Shown here: positions 52,105-62,981 of the stretch, piece after piece
Layout of the letters: each line of letters begins with the position of its first letter
Numbering within the stretch: position 1 is the first letter of the stretch
Assembly: GCA_964036045.1 (NCBI GenBank)
Contig: CAXIWF010000534.1
Span: 45,603-109,602, forward strand
DNA: 64,000 bases
Source of the DNA: Eutreptiella sp. 'Long Island Sound 2002'
Taxonomy: Eukaryota > Euglenozoa > Euglenophyceae > Eutreptiales > Eutreptiaceae
Reading direction: 5' to 3'
Position numbers and translations under genes: made by a program
The notes under the pieces: model-generated
Told to the model about the DNA's origin: nothing
Seen by the model: only the letters and a program-made list of their open reading frames with translations
The model's database searches: none

Positions 52105-53435
52105 GATGTCCCATGGATGTCCCCATTGATGTCCCCATGGATGTCCCCATGGATGTCCCCATGGATGTCCCCATGGATGTCCCCGTTGATGTCCCCATTG
52201 ATGTCCCCATTGATGTCCCCATTGATGTCCCCATTGATGTCCCCATTGATGTCCCCATTGATGTCCCCATGGATGTCCCCATGGATGTCCCCATTGATGT
52301 CCCCATTGATGTCCCCATGGATATCCCCATTGATGTCCCCATGGATGTCCCCATGGATGTCCCCATGGATGTCCCCATGGATGTCCCCATGGATGTCCCC
52401 ATGGATGTCCCCATGGATGTCCCCATTGATGTCCCCATTGATGTCCCCATGGATGTCCCCATTGATGTCCCCATGGATGTCCCCATTGCTGTCCCCATGG
52501 ATGTCCCCATGGATGTCCCCATTGATGTCCCCATGGAAGTCCCCATGGATGTCCCCATTGATGTCCCCATGGATGTCCCCATGGATGTCCCCATGGATGT
52601 CCCCATGGATGTCCCCATGGATGTCCCCATGGATGTCCCCATGGATGTCCCCATTGATGTCCCCATTGATGTCCCCATGGATGTCCCCATGGATGTCCCC
52701 ATTGATGTCCCGATTGACGTCCCCATTGATGTCCCCATGGATGTCCCCATTGATGTCCCCATTGATGTCCCCATGGATGTCCCCATGGATGGCCCCATTG
52801 ATGTCCCCATGGATGTCCCCATTGATGTCCCCATGGATGTCCCCACGGATGTCCCCATGGATGTCCCCATTGATGTCCCCATTGATGTCCCCATTGATGT
52901 CCCCATGGATGTCCCCATGAATGTCCCCATGGAAGTCCCCATTGATGTCCCCATGGATGTCCCCATGGATGTCCCCATGGATGTCCCCATTGATGTCCCC
53001 ATGGATGTCCCCATTGATGTCCCCATTGATGTCCCCATGGATGTCCCCATGGATGTCCCCATGGATGTCCCCATTGATGTCCCCATTGCTGTCCCCATTG
53101 ATGTCCCCATTGATGTCCGCATGGATGTCCCCATGGATGTCCCCATTGATGTCCCCATGGATGTCCCCATGGGTGTCCCCATTGATGTCCCCATGGATGT
53201 CCCCATGGATGTCCCCATTGATGTCCCCATTGATGTCCCCATTGATGTCCCCATTGATGTCCCCATTGATGTCCCCATGGATGTCCCCATTGATGTTCCC
53301 ATGGATGTCCCCATGGATGTCCCCATGGACGTCCCCATTGATGTCCCCATGGATGTCCCCATTGATGTCCCCATTGATGTCCCCATGGATGTCCCCATGG
53401 ATGTCCCCATGGATGTCCCCATTGATGTCCCCATG
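52105..53435. repeat. HOR module A, copy 3 (1,331 bp)
   Basis: Module A order is conserved but GATGGCCCC lies at offset 677, two units less than in the other copies. GATATCCCC near 52320, GGTGTC near 53171 and a GTCCCGATTGACG substitution near 52710 are private. Only one G-type unit follows its left boundary unit, where others have two or three. Confidence 0.88.
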
Positions 53436-53842
53436 GATGTCCCATGGATGTCCCCATGGATGTCCCCATGGATGTCCCCATTGATGTCCCCATGGATGTC
53501 CCCATTGATGTCCCCATTGATGTCCCCATGGATGTCCCCATGGATGTCCCCATGGATGTCCCCATTGATGTCCCCATGGATGTCCCCATGGATGTCCCCA
53601 TGGATGTCCCCATGGATGTCCCCATTGATGTCCCCATTGATGTCCCCATTGATGTCCCCATTGATGTCCCCATTGATGTCCCCATGGATGTCCGCATTGA
53701 TGTTCCCATGGATGTCCCCATGGATGTCCCCATGGACCTCCCCATTGATGTCCCCATGGATGTCCCCATTGATGTCCCCATTGATGTCCCCATGGATGTC
53801 CCCATGGATGTCCCCATTGATGTCCCCATTGATGTCCCCATG
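53436..53842. repeat. HOR module C, copy 2 (407 bp)
   Basis: It carries GACCTCCCC at 53735, as in copy 1, with one extra T-type unit and a GTCCGCATTG substitution near 53690. It sits to the right of a module A, as copy 1 does. Confidence 0.88.
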
Positions 53843-54861
53843 GATGTCCCATGGATGTCCCCATTGATGTCCCCATGGATGTCCCCATTGATGTCCCCAT
53901 GGATGTCCCCATGGATGTCCCCATGGATGTCCCCATGGATGTCCCCGTTGATGTCCCCATTGATGTCCCCATTGATGTCCCCATTGATGTCCCCATTGAT
54001 GTCCCCATTGATGTCCCCATTGATGTCCCCATGGATGTCCCCATGGATGTCCCCATTGATGTCCCCATTGATGTCCCCATTGATGTCCCCATTGATGTCC
54101 CCATGGATGTCCCCATGGATGTCCCCATGGATGTCCCCATTGATGTCCCCATGGATGTCCCCATTGATGTCCCCATGGATGTCCCCATGGATGTCCCCAT
54201 GGATGTCCCCATGGATGTCCCCATGGATGTCCCCATTGATGTCCCCATGGATGTCCCCATGGATGTCCCCATTGATGTCCCCATGGATGTCCCCATTGAT
54301 GTCCCCATTGATGTCCCCATGGATGTCCCCATTGATGTCCCCATTGATGTCCCCATGGATGTCCCCATTGATGTTCCCATGGATGTCCCCATGGATGCCC
54401 CCATGGACGTCCCCATTGATGTCCCCATGGATGTCCCCATTGATGTCCCCATTGATGTCCCCATGGATGTCCCCATGGATGTCCCCATTGATGTCCCCAT
54501 GGATGTCCCCACGGATGTCCCCATTGATGTCCCCATGGATGTCCCCATGGATGTCCCCATGGATGTCCCCATGGATGTCCCCGTTGATGTCCCCATGGAT
54601 GTCCCCATGGATGTCCCCATGGATGTCCCCATGGATGTCCCCATTGATGTCCCCATTGATGTCCCCATTGATGTCCCCATTGCTGTCCCCATTGATGTCC
54701 CCATTGATGTCCGCATTGATGTTCCCATGGATGTCCCCATGGATGTCCCCATGGACGTCCCCATTGATGTCCCCATGGATGTCCCCATTGATGTCCCCAT
54801 TGATGTCCCCATGGATGTCCCCATGGATGTCCCCATTGATGTCCCCATTGATGTCCCCATG
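53843..54861. repeat. HOR module F, copy 1 (1,019 bp)
   Basis: It begins with the CCCCGTTGATG plus T-run signature, then GATGTT/GACGTC with a GATGCCCCC unit near 54395, CCCCACGG near 54511, a second CCCCGTTGATG near 54583, GCTGTCCCC near 54680 and GTCCGCATTG near 54710. Module F copy 2 follows directly with the same order. Confidence 0.87.
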
Positions 54862-55856
54862 GATGTCCCATGGATGTCCCCATGGATGTCCCCATGGATG
54901 TCCCCATTGATGTCCCCATGGATGTCCCCATGGATGTCCCCATGGATGTCCCCATGGATGTCCCCGTTGATGTCCCCATTGATGTCCCCATTGATGTCCC
55001 CATTGATGTCCCCATTGATGTCCCCATTGATGTCCCCATTGATGTCCCCATGGATGTCCCCATGGATGTCCCCATTGATGTCCCCATTGATGTCCCCATG
55101 GATGTCCCCATGGATGTCCCCATGGATGTCCCCATTGATGTCCCCATGGATGCCCCCATTGATGTCCCCATGGATGTCCCCATGGATGTCCCCATGGATG
55201 TCCCCATGGATGTCCCCATGGATGTCCCCATTGATGTCCCCATGGATGTCCCCATGGATGTCCCCATTGATGTCCCCATGGATGTCCCCATTGATGTCCC
55301 CATTGATGTCCCCATGGATGTCCCCATTGATGTCCCCATTGATGTCCCCATGGATGTCCCCATTGATGTTCCCATGGATGTCCCCATGGATGTCCCCATG
55401 GACGTCCCCATTGATGTCCCCATGGATGTCCCCATTGATGTCCCCATTGATGTCCCCATGGATGTCCCCATGGATGTCCCCATTGATGTCCCCATGGATG
55501 TCCCCACGGATGTCCCCATTGATGTCCCCATGGATGTCCCCATGGATGTCCCCATGGATGTCCCCATGGATGTCCCCGTTGATGTCCCCATGGATGTCCC
55601 CATGGATGTCCCCATGGATGTCCCCATGGATGTCCCCATTGATGTCCCCATTGATGTCCCCATTGATGTCCCCATTGCTGTCCCCATTGATGTCCCCATT
55701 GATGTCCGCATTGATGTTCCCATGGATGTCCCCATGGATGTCCCCATGGACGTCCCCATTGATGTCCCCATGGATGTCCCCATTGATGTCCCCATTGATG
55801 TCCCCATGGATGTCCCCATGGATGTCCCCATTGATGTCCCCATTGATGTCCCCATG
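54862..55856. repeat. HOR module F, copy 2 (995 bp)
   Basis: A direct tandem partner of copy 1, two units shorter. GATGCCCCC has a different place (near 55149). GCTGTCCCC near 55676 and GTCCGCATTG near 55705 keep their order. Confidence 0.87.
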
Positions 55857-57211
55857 GATGTCCCATGGATGTCCCCATGGATGTCCCCATGGATGTCCCC
55901 ATTGATGTCCCCATTGATGTCCCCATGGATGTCCCCATGGATGTCCCCATGGATGTCCCCGTTGATGTCCCCATTGATGTCCCCATTGATGTCCCCATTG
56001 ATGTCCCCATTGATGTCCCCATTGATGTCCCCATTGATGTCCCCATGGATGTCCCCATGGATGTCCCCATTGATGTCCCCATTGATGTCCCCATGGATGT
56101 CCCCATTGATGTCCCCATGGATGTCCCCATGGATGTCCCCATGGATGTCCCCATGGATGTCCCCATGGATGTCCCCATGGATGTCCCCATGGATGTCCCC
56201 ATTGATGTCCCCATTGATGTCCCCATGGATGTCCCCATTGATGTCCCCATGGATGTCCCCATTGCTGTCCCCATGGATGTCCCCATGGATGTCCCCATTG
56301 ATGTCCCCATGGAAGTCCCCATGGATGTCCCCATTGATGTCCCCATGGATGTCCCCATGGATGTCCCCATGGATGTCCCCATGGATGTCCCCATTGATGT
56401 CCCCATTGATGTCCCCATGGATGTCCCCATTGATGTCCCCATTGATGTCCCCATGGATGTCCCCATGGATGTCCCCATTGATGTCCCCATTGACGTCCCC
56501 ATTGATGTCCCCATGGACGTCCCCATTGATGTCCCCATTGATGTCCCCATGGATGTCCCCATGGATGGCCCCATTGATGTCCCCATGGATGTCCCCATTG
56601 ATGTCCCCATGGATGTCGCCACGGATGTCCCCATGGATGTCCCCATTGATGTCCCCATTGATGTCCCCATTGATGTCCCCATGGATGTCCCCATGAATGT
56701 CCCCATGGAAGTCCCCATTGATGTCCCCATGGATGTCCCCATGGATGTCCCCATGGATGTCCCCATTGATGTCCCCATGGATGTCCCCATTGATGTCCCC
56801 ATTGATGTCCCCATGGATGTCCCCATGGATGTCCCCATGGATGTCCCCATTGATGTCCCCATTGCTGTCCCCATTGATGTCCCCATTGATGTCCGCATGG
56901 ATGTCCCCATGGATGTCCCCATTGATGTCCCCATGGATGTCCCCATGGATGTCCCCATTGATGTCCCCATGGATGTCCCCATGGATGTCCCCATTGATGT
57001 CCCCATTGATGTCCCCATTGATGTCCCCATTGATGTCCCCATTGATGTCCCCATGGATGTCCCCATTGATGTTCCCATGGATGTCCCCATGGATGTCCCC
57101 ATGGACGTCCCCATTGATGTCCCCATGGATGTCCCCATTGATGTCCCCATTGATGTCCCCATGGATGTCCCCATGGATGTCCCCATTGATGTCCCCATTG
57201 ATGTCCCCATG
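55857..57211. repeat. HOR module A, copy 4 (1,355 bp)
   Basis: GATGGCCCC is at offset 701 as in copies 1 and 2. The paired GACGTC units near 56495 and 56517 match copy 2. A GTCGCCACGG substitution near 56616 is private. With module B copy 2 on its right it repeats the A-B order of 50,043-52,104. Confidence 0.9.
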
Positions 57212-57929
57212 GATGTCCCATGGATGTCCCCATGGATGTCCCCATTGATGTCCCCATGGATGTCCCCATGGATGTCCCCATGGATGTTCCCATGGATGTC
57301 CCCATGGATGTCCCCATGGACGTCCCCATTGATGTCCCCATGGATGTCCCCATGGATGTCCCCATGGATGTCCCCATTGATGTCCCCATTGATGTCCCCA
57401 TTGATGTCCCCATGGATGTCCCCATTGATGTCCCCATTGATGTCCCCATTGATGTCCCCATGGATGTCCCCATTGATGTTCCCATGGATGTCCCCATGGA
57501 TGTCCCCATGGACGTCCCCATTGATGTCCCCATGGATGTCCCCATTGATGTCCCCATTGATGTCCCCATTGATGTCCCCATGGATGTCCCCATTGATGTC
57601 CCCATTGATGTCCCCATGGATGTCCCCATGGATGTCCCCATGGATGTCCCCATTGATGTCCCCATGGATGTCCCCATGGATGTCCCCATGGATGTCCCCA
57701 TGGATGTCCCCATTGATGTCCCCATTGATGTCCCCATTGATGTCCCCATTGATGTCCCCATTGATGTCCCCATGGATGTCCCCATTGATGTTCCCATGGA
57801 TGTCCCCATGGATGTCCCAATGGACGTCCCCATTGATGTCCCCATGGATGTCCCCATTGATACCCCATTGATGTCCCCATGGATGTCCCCATGGATGTCC
57901 CCATTGATGTCCCCATTGATGTCCCCATG
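57212..57929. repeat. HOR module B, copy 2 (718 bp)
   Basis: It matches module B copy 1, with GTCCCAATGG followed by GACGTC at 57819, exactly 5,826 bases after the first copy. It is one base shorter than copy 1 because of an additional 11-base unit at 57859. Confidence 0.88.
57859..57869. repeat. 11-bp unit GATACCCCATT
   Basis: GATGTCCCC has become GATACCCC, with a net loss of one base. This is the only short unit of this kind in the window. It lies 71 bases before the next regular CCC-type unit at 57930. Confidence 0.93.
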
Positions 57930-60900
57930 GATGTCCCATGGATGTCCCCATGGATGTCCCCATGGATGTCCCCATTGATGTCCCCATGGATGTCCCCATG
58001 GATGTCCCCATGGATGTCCCCATGGATGTCCCCGTTGATGTCCCCATTGATGTCCCCATTGATGTCCCCATGGATGTCCCCATTGATGTCCCCATTGATG
58101 TCCCCATTGATGTCCCCATGGATGTCCCCATGGATGTCCCCATTGATGTCCCCATTGATGTCCCCATTGATGTCCCCATTGATGTCCCCATGGATGTCCC
58201 CATGGATGTCCCCATGGATGTCCCCATTGATGTCCCCATGGATGTCCCCATGGATGTCCCCATGGATGTCCCCATGGATGTCCCCATGGATGTCCCCATG
58301 GATGTCCCCATGGATGTCCCCATGGATGTCCCCATTGATGTCCCCATGGATGTCCCCATTGATGTCCCCATGGTTGTCCCCATTGCTGTCCCCATGGATG
58401 TCCCCATGGATGTCCCCATTGATGTCCCCATGGAAGTCCCCATGGATGTCCCCATTGATGTCCCCATGGATGTCCCCATGGATGTCCCCATGGATGTCCC
58501 CATGGATGTCCCCATGGATGTCCCCATTGATGTCCCCATGGATGTCCCCATGGATGTCCCCATTGATGTCCCCATTGATGTCCCCATGGATGTCCCCATG
58601 GATGTCCCCATGGATGTCCCCATGGATGTCCCCATGGATGTCCCCATTGATGTCCCCATGGATGTCCCCATTGATGTCCCCATGGATGTCCCCACGGATG
58701 GCCCCATTGATGTCCCCATGGATGTCCCCATGGATGTCCCCATTGATGTCCCCATGGATGTCCCCATGGATGGCCTCATTGATGTCCCCATGGATGTCCC
58801 CATTGATGTCCCCATGGATGTCCCCACGGATGTCCCCATGGATGTCCCCATTGATGTCCCCATTGATGTCCCCATTGATGTCCCCATGGATGTCCCCATG
58901 GGTGTCCCCATGGAAGTCCCCATTGATGTCCCCATGGATGTCCCCATGGATGTCCCCATTGCTGTCCCCATGGATGTCCCCATGGATGTCCCCATTGATG
59001 TCCCCATGGAAGTCCCCATGGATGTCCCCATTGATGTCCCCATGGATGTCCCCATTGATGTCCCCATTGATGTCCCCATGGATGTCCCCATTGATGTCCC
59101 CATGGATGTCCCCATGGATGTCCCCATGGATGTCCCCATTGATGTCCCCATTGATGTCCCCATGGATGTCCCCATGGATGTCCCCATGGATGTCCCCATG
59201 GATGTCCCCATTGATGTCCCCATGGAAATCCCCATTGATGTGCCCATTGATGTCCCCATGGATGTCCCCATGGATGTCCCCATTGATGTCCCCATTGATG
59301 TCCCCATGGATGTCCCCATGGATGTCCCCATTGATGTCCCCATTGATGTCCCCATTGATGTCCCCATGGATGTCCCCATGGATGTCCCCATTGATGTCCC
59401 CATGGATGTCCCCATGGATGTCCCCATTGATGTCCCCATTGATGTCCCCATGGATGTCCCCATGGATGTCCCCATGGATGTCCCCATGGATGTCCCCATT
59501 GATGTCCCCATGGAAGTCCCCATGGATGTCCCCATTGATGTCCCCATGGATGTCCCCATTGATGTCCCCATGGATGTCCCCATGGATGTCCCCATGGATG
59601 TCCCCATTGATGTCCCCATGGAAGTCCCCATGGATGTCCCCATTGATGTCCCCATGGTTGTCCCCATTGATGTCCCCATTGATGTCCCCATGAATGTCCC
59701 CATTGATGTCCCCATGGATGTCCCCACGGATGTCCCCATGGATGTCCCCATTGATGTCCCCATTGATGTCCCCATGGATGTCCCCATGGATGTCCCCATG
59801 GATGTCCCCATGGATGTCCCCATTGATGTCCCCATGGAAATCCCCATTGATGTGCCCATTGATGTCCCCATGGATGTCCCCATGGATGTCCCCATGGATG
59901 TCCCCATTGATGTCCCCATGGATGTCCCCATGGATGTCCCCATTGATGTCCCCATTGATGTCCCCATTGATGTCCCCATGGATGTCCCCATGGATGTCCC
60001 CATTGATGTCCCCATTGATGTCCCCATGGATGTCCCCATGGATGTCCCCATGGATGTCCCCATTGATGTCCCCATGGATGTCCCCATTGATGTCCCCATG
60101 GATGTCCCCATGGATGTCCCCATTGATGTCCCCATTGATGTCCCCATGGATGTCCCCATGGATGTCCCCATGGATGTCCCCATGGATGTCCCCATTGATG
60201 TCCCCATGGAAGTCCCCATGGATGTCCCCATTGATGTCCCCATGGATGTCCCCATTGATGTCCCCATGGATGTCCCCATGGATGTCCCCATGGATGTCCC
60301 CATTGATGTCCCCATTGATGTCCCCATTGATGTCCCCATGGATGTCCCCATTGATGTCCCCATGGATGTCCCCATGGATGTCCCCATGGATGTCCCCATG
60401 GATATCCCCATGGATGTCCCCATGGATGTCCCCATGGATGTCCCCATTGATGTCCCCATGGATGTCCCCATGGATGTCCCCATGGATGTCCCCATGGATG
60501 TCCCCATGGAAGTCCCCATGGATGTCCCCATGGATGTCCCCATGGATGTCCCCATTGATGTCCCCATTGATGTCCCCATGGATGTCCCCATGGATGTCCC
60601 CATTGATGTCCCCATGGAAGTCCCCATGGATGTCCCCATGGATGTCCCCATAGATGTCCCCATGGAAGTCCCCATGGATGTCCCCATGGATGTCCCCATT
60701 GATGTCCCCATGGATGTCCCCATGGATGTCCCCATGGATGTCCCCATGGATGTCCCCATGGATGTCCCCATGGATGTCCCCATGGATGTCCCCATGGATG
60801 TCCCCATGGATGTCCCCATGGATGTCCCCATGGATGTCCCCATTGATGTCCCCATGGATGTCCCCATGGATGTCCCCATGGATGTCCCCATGGATGTCCC

Positions 60901-60960
60901 CATGGATGTCCCCATGGATGTCCCCATGGATGTCCCCATGGATGTCCCCATGGATGTCCC
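57930..60960. repeat. Array segment with A-like start and 612-bp displacement
   Basis: It starts with the 11-base unit at 57930 and a degraded module A signature (CCCCGTTGATG, T-type run, GCTGTCCCC near 58384, GATGGCCCC, CCCCACGG, GGAAGTC). Further right a rare pair, GGAAATCCCC followed by GATGTGCCC, is at 59224 and 59836, 612 bases (51 units) apart with similar context. After about 60.3 kb G-type units dominate. No gene. Confidence 0.8.
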
Positions 60961-60962
60961 CA

Positions 60963-61538
60963 TGAATGTCCCCATGGATGTCCCCATTGATGTCCCCATT
61001 GATGTCCCCATTGATGTCCCCATGGATGTCCCCATGGATGTCCCCATTGATGTCCCCATGGATGTCCCCATGGATGTCCCCATGGATGTCCCCATGGATG
61101 TCCCCATGGATGTCCCCATTGGTGTCCCCATGGATGTCCCCATGGATGTCCCCATTGATGTCCCCATGGATGTCCCCATGGATGTCCCCATGGATGTCCC
61201 CATGGATGTCCCCATGGATGTCCCCATGGATGTCCCCATGGATGTCCCCATGGATGTCCCCATGGATGTCCCCATTGATGTCCCCATGGATGTCCCCATG
61301 GATGTCCCCATGGATGTCCACATGGATGTCCCCATGGATGTCCCCATGGATGTCCCCATTGATGTCCCCATGGATGTCCCCATGGATGTCCCCATGGATG
61401 TCCCCATGGATGTCCCCATTGATGTCCCCATGGATGTCCCCATGGATGCCCCCATGGATGTCCCCATGGATGTCCCCATGGATGTCCCCATGGATGTCCC
61501 CATGGATGTCCCCATGGATGTCCCCATGGATGTCCCCA
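60963..61538. repeat. 576-bp HOR, copy 1
   Basis: It starts at a CATGAATG unit (60963), then T-type units, GGTGTCCCC at 61121 and GTCCACATGG near 61319. Both CATGAATG and GGTGTCCCC recur exactly 576 bases (48 units) later. Confidence 0.85.
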
Positions 61539-61837
61539 TGAATGTCCCCATGGATGTCCCCATTGATGTCCCGATTGATGTCCCCATTGATGTCCCCATG
61601 GATGTCCCCATGGATGTCCCCATTGATGTCCCCATGGATGTCCCCATTGATGTCCCCATGGATGTCCCCATGGATGTCCCCATGGATGTCCCCATTGGTG
61701 TCCCCATGGATGTCCCCATGGATGTCCCCATGGATGTCCCCATGGATGTCCCCATGGATGTCCCCATGGATGTCCCCATGGATGTCCCCATGGATGTCCC
61801 CATGGATGTCCCCATGGATGTCCCCATGGATGTCCCC
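61539..61837. repeat. 576-bp HOR, copy 2 (truncated at the junction)
   Basis: CATGAATG is at 61539 and GGTGTCCCC at 61697. A GTCCCGATTG substitution is near 61570. The copy ends after about 300 bases where the register breaks at 61838. Confidence 0.83.
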
Positions 61838-61939
61838 AATGGATGTCCCCATGGATGTCCAGGAAGTCCATGTGCCCATTGATGTCCCCATGGATGTCCC
61901 CATGGATGTCCCCATGGATGTCCCCATGGATGTCCCATG
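61838..61939. repeat. Scrambled junction with three register breaks
   Basis: An extra A is present at 61838-61839 (CCCCAATGG). Then 61851-61877 reads as three damaged, shortened units, including AGGAAGTCC and ATGTGCCC, 27 bases in place of 24 or 36. A few regular units follow, then an 11-base GATGTCCCATG unit at 61929-61939. This is the most degenerate patch in the window and separates a mixed G/T array from a nearly pure G-type array. Confidence 0.93.
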
Positions 61940-62946
61940 GATGTCCCCATGGATGTCCCCATTGATGTCCCCATGGATGTCCCCATGGATGTCCCCATGG
62001 ATGTCCCCATGGATGTCCCCATGGATGTCCCCATGGATGTCCCCATTGATGTCCCCATGGATGTCCCCATGGATGTCCCCATTGATGTCCCCATGGATGT
62101 CCCCATGGATGTCCCCATGGATGTCCCCATTGATGTCCCCATTGATGTCCCCATGGATGTCCCCATGGATGTCGCCATTGATGTCCCCATGGATGTCCCC
62201 ATGGATGTCCCCATGGATGTCCCCATTGATGTCCCCATGGATGTCCCCATGGATGTCCCCATGGATGTTCCCATGGATGTCCCCATGGATGTCCCCATGG
62301 ATGTCCCCATGGATGTCCCCATGGATGTCCCCATGGATGTCCCCATGGATGTCCCCATGGATGTCCCCATGGATGTCCCCATGGATGTCCCCATGGATGT
62401 CCCCATGGATGTCCCCATGGATGTCCCCATGGATGTCCCCATGGATGTCCCCATGGATGTCCCCATGGATGTCCCCATGGATGTCCCCATTGATGTCCCC
62501 ATGGATGTCCCCATGGATGTCCCCATGGATGTCCCCATTGATGTCCCCATTGATGTCCCCATGGATGTCCCCATGGATGTCCCCATGGATGTCCCCATTG
62601 ATGTCCCCATGGATGTCCCCATGGATGTCCCCATGGATGTCCCCATGGATGTCCCCATGGATGTCCCCATGGATGTCCCCATGGATGTCCCCATGGATGT
62701 CCCCATGGATGTCCCCATGGATGTCCCCATGGATGTCCCCATGGATGTCCCCATGGATGTCCCCATGGATGTCCCCATGGATGTCCCCATGGATGTCCCC
62801 ATGGATGTCCCCATGGATGTCCCCATGGATGTCCCCATGGATGTCCCCATGGATGTCCCCATGGATGTCCCCATGGATGTCCCCATGGATGTCCCCATGG
62901 ATGTCCCCATGGATGTCCCCATTGATGTCCCCATTGATGTCCCCAT
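61940..62946. repeat. Homogeneous G-type-rich array
   Basis: T-type units become rare. From about 62,601 to 62,920 some 27 units in a row are unmodified G-type, the longest such run I found. A GTCGCCATTG substitution is near 62173 and a GATGTTCCC unit near 62266. The low variant density contrasts with everything left of the junction. Confidence 0.88.
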
Positions 62947-62981
62947 GGAAATCCCCATGGAAATCCCCATAAAATCCCCAT
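62947..62981. repeat. Cluster of three AAATCCCC units, the last 11 bp
   Basis: Two successive units read GGAAATCCCCAT (62947-62958 and 62959-62970) and the third AAAATCCCCAT (62971-62981), one base short. GGAAAT occurs elsewhere in the window only at 59224 and 59836 as far as I can see. Three adjacent copies point to local slippage of a mutated unit. Confidence 0.92.

Noticed and set aside
45683-57940. CCC short units as simple sequencing errors
   Set aside because: They recur in the same flanking order and with copies of defined modules, and a four-base C tract is short for homopolymer error. Raw reads could still overturn this at individual sites.
61851-61877. Remnant of a transposon or a recombination signal
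   Set aside because: All 27 bases can be read as shortened, mutated repeat units (AGGAAGTCC, ATGTGCCC); there is no target-site duplication, terminal inverted repeat or foreign sequence.
21221-61927. A minus-strand open frame of about 13,500 codons reading [16 protein letters not shown] and MGTS in turn
   Set aside because: It passes through many indels by changing from one low-complexity reading to another, which is possible only because all three minus frames lack stops. It is not evidence for a protein.
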